Shown here one piece after another: positions 19,621-26,997 of a stretch of 38,270 bases of DNA; the stretch's first letter is position 1, and each line of letters opens with the position of its first letter. This DNA comes from a virus, in the IMG/VR virus record IMGVR_UViG_3300042861_000806, positions 1 through 38,270 of that record, one strand, 5' to 3'. The translations under genes were made by a program, and so were the position numbers. The notes under the pieces were generated by a model that ran no database searches, had not been told where the DNA came from, and saw only the letters and a program-made list of their open reading frames with translations.

Positions 19621-19955
19621 TAGTCGTGCCCATCCGCACCGAGAGAGGGCAAAACTCCCGCGAGCATCACTTCACCCGCGCCCGCCGGGTCAAGGCCGAA
19701 AAAGAGGCCGCCGCGTGGCTGCTGCAGAGCCAGGTCAAGCCCGAGCTACCGTGCCGGGTGATCCTGACCCGCATCGCCCCGAGCAGCGGCCTTGATGACG
19801 ATAATCTCGCCGGAAGCCTAAAGGCAATTCGAGATTCAGTGGCAGCGTGGCTAGGCGTAGACGACCGCGACCGAGAGCGGGTGCGCTACGTCTACGAGCA
19901 GCGCCGGGGGCCGTGGGCGGTGGAGATAGGGTTTGTCCCTATGGCAAAGGTTTAG
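19617..19955 (+). CDS. rusA: RusA-like Holliday junction resolvase
   Basis: 112 residues from GTG 19617 (GTGA overlap). The conserved acidic metal-binding motif GLDDDNLAGSLKAIRD (Asp60-62) followed by WLGVDDRD and VRYVYEQRRGPWAVEI matches phage RusA-type endodeoxyribonucleases, which cut four-way junctions, clearing recombination intermediates before packaging. Somewhat shorter at the N-terminus than E. coli RusA. Its last codons (GFVPMAKV) are written over by the promoter/operator copy at 19927. Confidence 0.85.
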   Translation: MIVVPIRTERGQNSREHHFTRARRVKAEKEAAAWLLQSQVKPELPCRVILTRIAPSSGLDDDNLAGSLKAIRDSVAAWLGVDDRDRERVRYVYEQRRGPWAVEIGFVPMAKV

Positions 19956-19969
19956 CGTGGGCGTACAGT
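19927..19969 (+). promoter_or_regulatory. Rightward promoter/operator, family copy 4
   Basis: ATAGGG-TTTGT-CCCTAT is a perfect six-base inverted repeat around five bases, followed by GGCAA, a 16-base spacer after TGGCAA (19942-19947) and -10 TACAGT (19964-19969). It lies in the end of the rusA-like gene and drives 20004-20285. Confidence 0.68.
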
Positions 19970-20003
19970 AGGCCACATCGCAACACGCAACCCGGAGACA
20001 GAG

Positions 20004-20285
20004 ATGGTTAAGTTCATGAAGCACTACGTGACGAACGGCACGACCAAGGCCCGCGTTTACTACAGCAAAGGCCATATTTTCGTGAAGCAGCCTGACGGTA
20101 GCCGCGTACTGCGCGAGTGCATCAGCCTGTACGCCAAAGACTACGGCGCCACGCTCCGCAACATCCCAGAGCTGGCCGCAACCAACGACAGCGAAATGAT
20201 GAGCGACTACATCGTGGAAGACGTGGCCCGCATTTTCCCGGAATCGCCTTTGTACGCCGCCGCGCTGACCCGCTGCGCCGCCTGA
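20004..20285 (+). CDS. Moron-like small protein 1
   Basis: 93 residues, ATG 20004 with GGAGAC upstream, own promoter at 19927-19969. MKHYVTNGTTKARVYYSKGH, IFVKQPDGSRVLRECISLYA suggests an N-terminal beta sheet, followed by an acidic helical end (DSEMMSDYIVEDVARIFPES). The gene is followed by the 19-mer GCCTGACAACCCGCCCGCA that also ends the module at 21061-21255. Function unknown. Confidence 0.72.
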   Translation: MVKFMKHYVTNGTTKARVYYSKGHIFVKQPDGSRVLRECISLYAKDYGATLRNIPELAATNDSEMMSDYIVEDVARIFPESPLYAAALTRCAA

Positions 20286-20298
20286 CAACCCGCCCGCA
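20280..20298 (+). repeat. Module-end direct repeat, copy 1
   Basis: GCCTGACAACCCGCCCGCA overlaps the stop of 20004-20285 and is identical to 21250-21268 after the 21061-21255 gene. Confidence 0.85.
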
Positions 20299-20317
20299 AC
20301 CCTACAGGAGCCACGAC

Positions 20318-20509
20318 ATGAACAATCGCGCCATTGCATCCTTCCTCGCCAGCATGGCCGCCATCAGCGAGAGCATGGCAACGCTGAACGCGCTGGTTGA
20401 AGATAACCTCGGCAACAACCCGGACGACATCAATTGGGGCCACGCCGGTACCGCCGCACACGTTGCCGCCCAGCTCAACCAGATCCTCGCAATGTTGGAC
20501 AAGGCTTGA
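20318..20509 (+). CDS. 63-residue helical protein
   Basis: ATG 20318 with AGGAG eight bases upstream. NRAIASFLASMAAISESMAT, LNALVEDNLGNNPDDINWGH, AAHVAAQLNQILAMLDKA: a short all-helical protein. No family recognised. It sits between two moron-like modules. Confidence 0.66.
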   Translation: MNNRAIASFLASMAAISESMATLNALVEDNLGNNPDDINWGHAGTAAHVAAQLNQILAMLDKA

Positions 20510-20511
20510 CC

Positions 20512-20787
20512 ATGCGCCGCATCCTCATCGCCCTAGCCCTGCTGGCCAGTACCAGCGCCCACGCCCAGTGCGTCTGCCGGTGCGTCAATGGCGCGGTGCA
20601 GCCCCTGTGCCGTAGCACGCTGGACCTACCCCCTCTGTGCGCGCCGCAAATCTGCCCGCTGGTGCCGCCGTCAATCCAGCCGATGCCGCCGCTGACAATC
20701 CCGCCCATCGGGACCACAGCTTGCCGCAAGGTGCCGGTATTCCAGCCGCACCTCGGCCGCTACGAGTGGGTGACGGTGTGCCGATGA
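20512..20787 (+). CDS. Secreted Cys- and Pro-rich small protein
   Basis: 91 residues from ATG 20512. A clear Sec signal peptide (MRRILIALALLASTSAHA) with likely cleavage after AHA leaves a mature protein with Cys pairs (QCVCRCVNG, LCRSTL, LCAPQICPLVPP) and a Pro/Ile-rich stretch (PPSIQPMPPLTIPPIG). Likely periplasmic or outer-membrane-associated, disulfide-bonded. It could modify the infected cell surface or exclude other phages; family unknown. Confidence 0.7.
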   Translation: MRRILIALALLASTSAHAQCVCRCVNGAVQPLCRSTLDLPPLCAPQICPLVPPSIQPMPPLTIPPIGTTACRKVPVFQPHLGRYEWVTVCR

Positions 20788-20984
20788 ACGGCGACAAATG
20801 GCAGTTGCCCGGTGGCCATGAGGGCATCGAAATCGGCGCGACGCGCGACATGCTGCGTATAGCCGTGATCCGGCCGAACTGGCCGTTCCCGTCGCCGCCC
20901 GTGAGCGTGGCCCGCAGCCTTTGCACCAAGCTGCCGAGCCGATACCTTCACGGCCAAGTGCCGGAAGAAGATGCGCGATGGTAG
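20784..20984 (+). CDS. 66-residue small protein
   Basis: ATG 20784 overlaps the TGA of the secreted-protein gene. GDKWQLPGGHEGIEIGATRD, MLRIAVIRPNWPFPSPPVSV: a compact beta-like domain with a Pro-rich turn. The stop TAG is part of the next promoter/operator copy. No family recognised. Confidence 0.62.
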   Translation: MNGDKWQLPGGHEGIEIGATRDMLRIAVIRPNWPFPSPPVSVARSLCTKLPSRYLHGQVPEEDARW

Positions 20985-21024
20985 GGTTTGCACCTATGGC
21001 AAAGGTTTAGCGGACGGGTACAGT
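20982..21024 (+). promoter_or_regulatory. Rightward promoter/operator, family copy 5
   Basis: TAGGGTTTGCACC-TATGGCAA (20982-21002), 16-base spacer, -10 TACAGT (21019-21024). The leader CATCGCAACAC...ACCCGGAG resembles those at 19976 and 12397. It drives 21061-21255. Confidence 0.68.
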
Positions 21025-21060
21025 AGCACTCATCGCAACACACCGACCCGGAGCCCAGAT

Positions 21061-21255
21061 ATGACAACCGCCGCCAGCATCACCTCCGAAATCGCCGCCC
21101 GCATCGCCGCCAAGATCGCCGCCAACGCCGCCGCGTACCACGATGGCCGGATCGACTTCGCGCAGTTTGACGCTCAGCAGCGCGCAGCCTGGGACGCCGC
21201 TGACGCTTTCGGTGTCCAAGAGCAAGTGCTCGACATCATCGCCGGCCGCGCCTGA
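21061..21255 (+). CDS. Moron-like small protein 2, Ala-rich helical
   Basis: 64 residues, ATG 21061 with GGAG upstream, own promoter at 20982-21024. The protein (ASITSEIAARIAAKIAANAA, then FAQFDAQQRAAWDAADAFGV) is an alanine-rich helix bundle. Shares the upstream promoter pattern and the downstream 19-mer with 20004-20285, although the proteins differ. Followed by a strong terminator. Confidence 0.7.
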   Translation: MTTAASITSEIAARIAAKIAANAAAYHDGRIDFAQFDAQQRAAWDAADAFGVQEQVLDIIAGRA

Positions 21256-21268
21256 CAACCCGCCCGCA
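21250..21268 (+). repeat. Module-end direct repeat, copy 2
   Basis: GCCTGACAACCCGCCCGCA overlaps the stop of 21061-21255; identical to 20280-20298. Confidence 0.85.
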
Positions 21269-21274
21269 CAGAAG

Positions 21275-21296
21275 GCCCCCTGACCGGGGGCTTTTT
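21275..21296 (+). terminator. Rho-independent terminator before the late operon
   Basis: Stem GCCCCC/GGGGGC with loop TGACC followed by TTTTT. Separates the early rightward genes from the packaging/structural operon. Confidence 0.88.
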
Positions 21297-21302
21297 GCTT
21301 TC

Positions 21303-21331
21303 TGGACAAAAAAAACCAAAAGGGCGACAAT
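21303..21331 (+). promoter_or_regulatory. Late promoter ahead of terminase genes
   Basis: TGGACA (21303-21308, five of six to consensus), 17-base A-rich spacer, GACAAT (21326-21331). The expected transcript start falls at about 21338, the A of the terminase small subunit ATG, so a leaderless message is possible. Confidence 0.65.
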
Positions 21332-21337
21332 GCAGGA

Positions 21338-21676
21338 ATGAGCGACGACACTGGCAAAGTGACAAAAAATGTCACATCCAAGCCGGCGCGCGGTGGATAC
21401 CGAGGCGGAAACCGTAAGGGCGTCCCGAACAAAGCTACGGCAGAGTTTCGGGAGACGATCCGCCAGCTACTCGAAGATAACGCCGCCAACGTGCAGGTTT
21501 GGCTTCAGCAGGTAGCCGACGGCGCCGGCTCAAAGCCGCCTGATCCAGCCCGCGCGCTAGACCTGCTGTCCAAGCTGGCCGAGTACGCCGCGCCTAAGCT
21601 GTCGCGTATGGAGCATGTAGGCGACGGTGGCGGCCCGGTGCGGATCGTTGCCGGTCCTGACGACCGCAGCCTGTGA
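21338..21676 (+). CDS. terS: Terminase small subunit-like protein
   Basis: 112 residues. The N-terminal ARGGYRGGNRKGVPNKATAE is the basic Gly/Arg-rich segment of DUF5681-type terminase small subunits, followed by helices (FRETIRQLLEDNAANVQVWL, DLLSKLAEYAAPKLSRMEHV) and a flexible end. It would recognise phage DNA and recruit the large subunit. A normal ribosome binding site is lacking (AGGA abuts the ATG). It overlaps terL by GTGA. Confidence 0.82.
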   Translation: MSDDTGKVTKNVTSKPARGGYRGGNRKGVPNKATAEFRETIRQLLEDNAANVQVWLQQVADGAGSKPPDPARALDLLSKLAEYAAPKLSRMEHVGDGGGPVRIVAGPDDRSL

Positions 21677-23007
21677 CGTTCGCCCTCACCGAGCGGCAGC
21701 AGCAGGCGCAGAGGGTGCTAGCCGGGCCGGCTACGCACTGCATGCTATTCGGTGGCAGCCGCAGCGGTAAGACGTTCCTGCTTACCCGTAACGTGGTGAT
21801 GCGGGCACTAAAGGCGCCGCAGAGCCGGCATGCGATCTTCCGCTTCCGATACAACCACCTCCGGGCGAGCGTGATTCTGGACACGTTCCCGAAGGTGATG
21901 CGTACCGCATACCCGGGCGTCGAGTATCAGGTACACCAGCAGGACGGATACGCCAGCCTGCCCGGGGGCTCTCAGATATGGTTTGCCGGCCTGGACGACA
22001 AAGACCGCACGGAGAAGATTCTCGGTCAGGAATTCGCCACGCTCTACTTCAACGAGTGCAGCCAGATCCCGCTGACCAGCGTTGACACGGCGCTTACCCG
22101 CCTAGCTCAGAAGGCCACCCAGCAGGTCGAGGGCGCAGAGCCGCAGCCGCTCCGACTCCGTGCGTACTACGACTGCAATCCGCCGTCTAAGACGCACTGG
22201 ACCTATCGGCGCTTTGTCGAAAAGCGCGACCCGGAAACCCGGCTGGGCCTGCCCCGGCCGGAGGACTACGAGGCGTTCAGCATCAACCCGGGCGACAACT
22301 CAGCGAACCTGAGCCCCGAGTACCTGCGCATGCTGGAGTCACTGCCGGCCAGGATGAGGGCGCGATTCCTTGAGGGGCGATTCAGCGACGCGAACCCGAA
22401 CGCCCTGTTTCCTGAGGAGCATATTGACCGCTGGCGCGTGCTAGATGGCCGCGTGCCTGACCTAGTGCGGGTCGTGGTCGCGGTTGACCCGAGCGGGGCG
22501 GATGACGAGGCATCGTCGGACAACGACGCTATCGGCATTGTCGTGGTGGGTCTAGGCACCGACGGCGCGTGCTACGTCCTTGAGGACTTGACGGTAAAGG
22601 CTGGCCCGGCGACATGGGGCAAGGTGGCGACTACCGCCTTTGACCGGCACAAAGCCGACTGCGTGGTGGCCGAAACCAACTTCGGCGGGGCGATGGTGCG
22701 CCAGGTGATCGAGACGGCTAGGCCCCGGACGCCGTTCCGTGCCGTGACCGCCAGCCGAGGTAAGGCTGTGCGCGCCGAGCCCTGTTCCGCCCTGTACGAG
22801 CAGGGCAAGGTAAGGCACGTCGGCATGTTCCCAGAGCTTGAGGACGAGCTATCGGGCTTCAGCACGTCAGGATTCACCGGCTCACGCAGCCCGAACAGGG
22901 CCGACGCGCTTATCTGGGGCCTGACTGCGCTATTCCCGGCCGTGACCGCACCGGCCAAGGTGGTAGCCGCCGCGCCGCTGCCTATGGCGCACCATTGGAG
23001 CCGGTAG
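21673..23007 (+). CDS. terL: Terminase large subunit
   Basis: 444 residues from GTG 21673. ATPase: Walker A GGSRSGKT (residues 27-34), Walker B LYFNE (124-128), a coupling-like segment YYDCNPPS near 165. Nuclease domain: VVAVDPSG with Asp272, VVAETNFGG with Glu334, and a late RADALIWG motif supplying the third acidic residue. It powers DNA packaging and cuts concatemers. Length and motif spacing are normal. A headful mechanism would fit the P22-like capsid set and the circular map, but this is inferred. Confidence 0.94.
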   Translation: MTFALTERQQQAQRVLAGPATHCMLFGGSRSGKTFLLTRNVVMRALKAPQSRHAIFRFRYNHLRASVILDTFPKVMRTAYPGVEYQVHQQDGYASLPGGSQIWFAGLDDKDRTEKILGQEFATLYFNECSQIPLTSVDTALTRLAQKATQQVEGAEPQPLRLRAYYDCNPPSKTHWTYRRFVEKRDPETRLGLPRPEDYEAFSINPGDNSANLSPEYLRMLESLPARMRARFLEGRFSDANPNALFPEEHIDRWRVLDGRVPDLVRVVVAVDPSGADDEASSDNDAIGIVVVGLGTDGACYVLEDLTVKAGPATWGKVATTAFDRHKADCVVAETNFGGAMVRQVIETARPRTPFRAVTASRGKAVRAEPCSALYEQGKVRHVGMFPELEDELSGFSTSGFTGSRSPNRADALIWGLTALFPAVTAPAKVVAAAPLPMAHHWSR

Positions 23008-23013
23008 CATAAT
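22984..23013 (+). promoter_or_regulatory. Possible promoter ahead of portal gene
   Basis: CTATGGCG, 18 bases, CATAAT (23008-23013), then GGCCACCACGCGC, resembles the -35 to leader part of the TAGGGTTT promoter family but lacks the operator half. It lies at the end of terL. Confidence 0.4.
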
Positions 23014-23043
23014 CGGCCACCACGCGCAATAGGGAATCTACCA

Positions 23044-25389
23044 ATGGCCCGCGAATCCATCGAGCAGCGACTCATCCGCATTCACGCCGAGGCGATGCGG
23101 GAATTCGACGCCATCCAGTCCGCCGTGCGCGATGAGCGGCTGCAGTGCTTGCAGGATCGGAGGTTCTACAGCTTGGCCGGGGCGCAGTGGGAAGGCCCGC
23201 TCGGTGCGCAGTTCGAGAATAAGCCGAAGATGGAGGTCAACAAAATTGCCCTCGCGGTTCAGCGCATCTTTTCCGAGTATCGCGCAAACCGGGTAACGGT
23301 TGACTTCGTGTCCAAGGAAGGCGCCGAGTACGATTCTCTGGCCGATGCGTGCGACGACCTGTATAGGGCCGATGAGCAGGATTCGAGCGCCGAGGAGGCT
23401 TACGACAACGCTTTCGAGGAGTCCGTCGGCGGCGGTATCGGCGCGTGGCGCTTGCGAGCGGTGTACGAGAGCGAAGAGGACGACGAGGACGAGCGGCAGC
23501 GCATCAAGATTGAGCCCATCTTCGACGCCGATAGCTCGGTGTTCTTCGACCTGCAGGCGAAGCGCCAAGACAAGGGCGACGCCAAGCGGTGCTTCGTGCT
23601 TACGAGCATGACGCACGATGCCTACGTCGAGGCATGGGGCGACGACCCGTCTAGCTGGCCGAAGGAAATCCACCAGCACGAGTTCGATTGGGCGACGCCG
23701 GATGTCGTCTACGTGGCCGAGTATTACCGCGTCGAGGAGCGGTCAGAGACTGTCCGCATCTATCAGGGCCTGGACGGCGAGGAAGAGCGGTACCGCGAGA
23801 GCGAGCTAGACGACGACACCATCGCCCAGCTTGAGGCCATTGGCTCGCGTCAGGTGGGCGAAAAGCGCATCAAGGTGCGCAAGGTGCGCAAATACATCTT
23901 GAGCGGGTCCAAGGTGCTGGAGGACTGCGGATACGTCGCTGGTCGGCATATCCCGATCATCGTCACGTATGGCAAGCGGTGGTTCGTGGACAACATCGAG
24001 AGGTGTATGGGCCATGTCAGGCTCGCAAAGGACGCCCAGCGCTTGGCGAACATGCAGCGGTCCAAGCTCGCGGAAATCTCGGCGCTATCCAGCGTGGAAA
24101 AGCCAATCCTGCTGCCAGAGCAGATCGCTGGCCACCAGATGATGTGGGCCGAAGATAACGTCAAGCAGTACCCGTATCTGCTCATCAACCCGCTGACCGG
24201 CCCTGACGGATCACAGCAGCCCGGCGGGCCTGTTGCCTACACCAAAAGCCCGCAAATCCCGCCCGCGATGGCCGCCCTGCTGCAGATCGTGGAGCAGGAT
24301 ATCAAGGATGTACTCGGCAATCAGGAGCAGGGCGACAAGATCGTTGCCAATGTCAGCGGTAAGGCCGTTGAGATGGTGCAGCAGCGGCTGGACATGCAGA
24401 CGTACATCTACATGAGCAACTTCGCCAAAGCCATCCGCCGATGCGGCGAGGTGTGGCTAGGCATGGCCCGCGAGCTTTACGTCGAGCCCGGCCGAAAGAT
24501 GAAGGGCATCGGCGCGCAGGGTCAGGCCAGCACTGTCGAACTCATGCGCCCCATCGTTGGCGAAGAGGGCGAGATTGAATACGAGAATGACCTGTCCGAA
24601 GCTCAGTACGACGTCGCGGTGGAAGTCGGCCCAAGCAGCAGCAGCAAACGCGCGGCTACAGTCAGGGCACTGACGCAGATGATGGCGCTGTCGCAAGACC
24701 CGGAGACGCAGAAGATTCTGCAGGCTGCGGCGCTGATGAACATGGAAGGCCAAGGATTGCAGGACATCAACGAGCACTTCCGCAAACAGCTTGTGATGCT
24801 GGGCGTACTCAAGCCCACGGACGATGAAGCAGAGGCCATGCAGCAGGCCCAAGCGCAGCCTGACCCGAACGCGGAACTGATGCGCGCCGCTGCCACCGAA
24901 GCGCTGGCAAAGGCTGAGAAGGCGCAGTCCGATGCCCGCCTGTCGGACGCGAAGGCGGCTCAGACTCTGAGCGAAATCGGCCAGGGTCCGGAACAGCAGG
25001 CAATGCAACCCATGCAGCCCATGCAGCAGGTCATGCCGCCTGAGCCTCATCCGCTCACCGAAAAGGAACTGCTCGACCTTGAGGCGCAGAGGCTCGAAAA
25101 CGACGCAAAGCGGCTAAAGCTGGAGGCGGAATTGCTCAAGATCGAGCAAATGCGCGCTCCTCCGCCGCCTGCTCCGGAGCCTGTCCCGCCTGCGATTGAC
25201 GAGGCCCAGCTAAAGGAACTTCAGGCCGGAATTTCCACGCTAGCGCAAGCGGTACAAGGTATCATTTCGACGGTATCTGAGATGTCCGCCGAACAAAAGC
25301 GCACCGCTGACAGGGCGTTGCAAGTGCTTGAGCGGCCGAAGCGCATCGTGCGCGAAAAGGGCCGCATCACTCGCATCGAGGTTGAGTGA
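23044..25389 (+). CDS. Portal protein, P22 gp1 type
   Basis: 781 residues. The fold-typical features are an acidic helical N-terminus, conserved segments such as EVNKIALAVQRIFSEYRANR, ITVTYGKRW-like (IPIIVTYGKRWFVDNIERCM), LGNQEQGDKIVANVSGKAVE and AKAIRRCGEVWLGMARELYV. They match the P22-type portal family, which forms the dodecameric DNA channel and docks terminase and tail factors. The C-terminal 200 residues are a long Ala/Gln/Glu-rich coiled coil with a Pro-rich break (PPPPAPEPVPPA), reminiscent of the P22 barrel. RBS AGGGA ten bases upstream. It is slightly longer than P22 gp1 (725). Confidence 0.93.
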   Translation: MARESIEQRLIRIHAEAMREFDAIQSAVRDERLQCLQDRRFYSLAGAQWEGPLGAQFENKPKMEVNKIALAVQRIFSEYRANRVTVDFVSKEGAEYDSLADACDDLYRADEQDSSAEEAYDNAFEESVGGGIGAWRLRAVYESEEDDEDERQRIKIEPIFDADSSVFFDLQAKRQDKGDAKRCFVLTSMTHDAYVEAWGDDPSSWPKEIHQHEFDWATPDVVYVAEYYRVEERSETVRIYQGLDGEEERYRESELDDDTIAQLEAIGSRQVGEKRIKVRKVRKYILSGSKVLEDCGYVAGRHIPIIVTYGKRWFVDNIERCMGHVRLAKDAQRLANMQRSKLAEISALSSVEKPILLPEQIAGHQMMWAEDNVKQYPYLLINPLTGPDGSQQPGGPVAYTKSPQIPPAMAALLQIVEQDIKDVLGNQEQGDKIVANVSGKAVEMVQQRLDMQTYIYMSNFAKAIRRCGEVWLGMARELYVEPGRKMKGIGAQGQASTVELMRPIVGEEGEIEYENDLSEAQYDVAVEVGPSSSSKRAATVRALTQMMALSQDPETQKILQAAALMNMEGQGLQDINEHFRKQLVMLGVLKPTDDEAEAMQQAQAQPDPNAELMRAAATEALAKAEKAQSDARLSDAKAAQTLSEIGQGPEQQAMQPMQPMQQVMPPEPHPLTEKELLDLEAQRLENDAKRLKLEAELLKIEQMRAPPPPAPEPVPPAIDEAQLKELQAGISTLAQAVQGIISTVSEMSAEQKRTADRALQVLERPKRIVREKGRITRIEVE

Positions 25390-26996
25390 TGCCGTTCCGC
25401 ATCGTTGACAGTGCGACAAGATCGGCTTGTGCCGCTGCTGCGAATCAGCAGGCACAGCTAGAGGCGCTCATCGCCCCGTGGGCCGGTGCGCCTGTCACTG
25501 CGCGGCTCTACACGACAGGTGGGACGCTGCTGCGGACGATCACACTGCCTGCCCTGACAGTAGCCGGTAGCCCGCCAAGCATCACGCTAGGCTCGCACAC
25601 TGGCGACACCGCTGTGAGCACTGGGACGCCGGGGATGTGGGTGTTCAGCAACGGCGCGACGGAAATTTTCCGCATGGACGCCGGTTTGACTGGGGCGCTG
25701 ATTAACCACGCTGGCGCGGTTAAGACGGGCTGCACGCCTACGCTGAATGGCGTTGTCATTACTGGAAATCAGGCGCTGCCATCTGGCGGATTGCCGCCCG
25801 ACGTGCGCACCGCGCTGATGGGCGACAGCCTCACGACGCACCTGCTCGACTACAACTGGAGCCCGATCTTCTGGGGCAACGGTCTCTTGGGTGGCGCTCT
25901 CAAGGTGGTGGCGAACGCCGGCATCAGCGGCGACACGGTGGGCGACATGCTGGCTCGTGTGAGCAATGCCTACACGGCGCCCACGCCCGGCCTGGGCGGC
26001 CTGTCTCCGCTGGGCTGGATCGTGTTCCGCGGCGGGACCAACAACGCCCGCAACGGCACGCCCATCTCGTCGCTGCAGAGCACCTACACCAGCCTGCTCA
26101 ACGACCTGGCGACAAGGGCCGAAAAGGTTGTCATCCTGTCGGTGCCTCCCATCGGCCCGAGCGAGCCCAGCTTTGCAACGAAGAACGCGCTGACCATCGA
26201 ATACAACACCTGGCTCGCCAGCTTTGCGGCAGGCAACCCGACCAAGTTCACGTTCGTCGATGACAGTGCTGGATTGCGTGATGTAGACGGATCTCAACTC
26301 GCGGGCTATTTCAACGCTGACGGCATCCACAACGATGGCCGCGCAACCTATGTGGAGGGCGTCGCGCTGGCTTCTGGCCTGTCGTCGCTGATTGGTGGTT
26401 ATGCATATCCGTCTCCCGTAAGCGCAAGCGCAGCCGATGTGTACCCCGCGCAGCCGCAGTGGGTTCCGAACCACATCATGGCCGGCGCAGGGCCAGTAGC
26501 CACTGGCTGGAGCATCGGCGCTATTGGAGGTGGGTTTACCGTAACGCCAAGTTTGGTTGCCGCTGGTGGGTCCGATCCAAATCAGACGCCGTGGCAGCGC
26601 GTAACCCCAACAGAAGTTGGCTATACAGGCAGCGGCGAGGCCATCGTCATCACCAGCAGTCTCAGCGGGCGCAGCGTGACGACGACGGACCCCGCCGCCT
26701 GGGACATCATCGTCGAGCTGCGCTTCAACAACTTCGACACGCGCCCTTTCAGGTGGGCGCGTCTGTGGGTCATGAGCGTGGCCGACAGCCAGCCCATCAC
26801 CTATGACCTAGACCTCAAGATGGGCGGCGAGGCCAGCATCACGCACGGCAGTGTCGTGCTGCGCTTTGCGATGCCGCGCAAGACCTACAACGCCGAGCCG
26901 AGCGGCGTCTCGTTGCGCTGGGAGTGGGCCACGCGCAGCGCGTTCAGTGGGGTCATGGGCTCGTTCGACTTCCGTTGCCTAACGGTGAGGGGCTGA
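25389..26996 (+). CDS. SGNH/GDSL-type hydrolase, virion-associated
   Basis: 535 residues from ATG 25389 (TGATG overlap with the portal stop); GTG 25386 is an alternative. Counted from the GTG, SGNH blocks are clear: block I ALMGDSLT with nucleophile Ser148, block II NAGISGDT with Gly around 182, block III RGGTNNARN around 216-220, block V ADGIHNDG with Asp312 and His315. The first 130 residues are a beta-rich domain (ITLPALTVAGSPPSITLGSH) and the last 180 another beta-rich region. Such esterases deacetylate surface polysaccharides. Placement between portal and scaffold is unusual for an enzyme and suggests a head- or neck-attached decoration. Confidence 0.88.
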   Translation: MPFRIVDSATRSACAAAANQQAQLEALIAPWAGAPVTARLYTTGGTLLRTITLPALTVAGSPPSITLGSHTGDTAVSTGTPGMWVFSNGATEIFRMDAGLTGALINHAGAVKTGCTPTLNGVVITGNQALPSGGLPPDVRTALMGDSLTTHLLDYNWSPIFWGNGLLGGALKVVANAGISGDTVGDMLARVSNAYTAPTPGLGGLSPLGWIVFRGGTNNARNGTPISSLQSTYTSLLNDLATRAEKVVILSVPPIGPSEPSFATKNALTIEYNTWLASFAAGNPTKFTFVDDSAGLRDVDGSQLAGYFNADGIHNDGRATYVEGVALASGLSSLIGGYAYPSPVSASAADVYPAQPQWVPNHIMAGAGPVATGWSIGAIGGGFTVTPSLVAAGGSDPNQTPWQRVTPTEVGYTGSGEAIVITSSLSGRSVTTTDPAAWDIIVELRFNNFDTRPFRWARLWVMSVADSQPITYDLDLKMGGEASITHGSVVLRFAMPRKTYNAEPSGVSLRWEWATRSAFSGVMGSFDFRCLTVRG

Positions 26997-26997
26997 G

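Noticed and set aside
23038-23679. 213-codon minus-strand frame over the portal gene
   Set aside because: Shadow of the portal reading frame; no recognisable motif.
25587-26474. 295-codon minus-strand frame over the SGNH hydrolase gene
   Set aside because: The plus strand carries all SGNH motifs; the opposite frame is a composition shadow.
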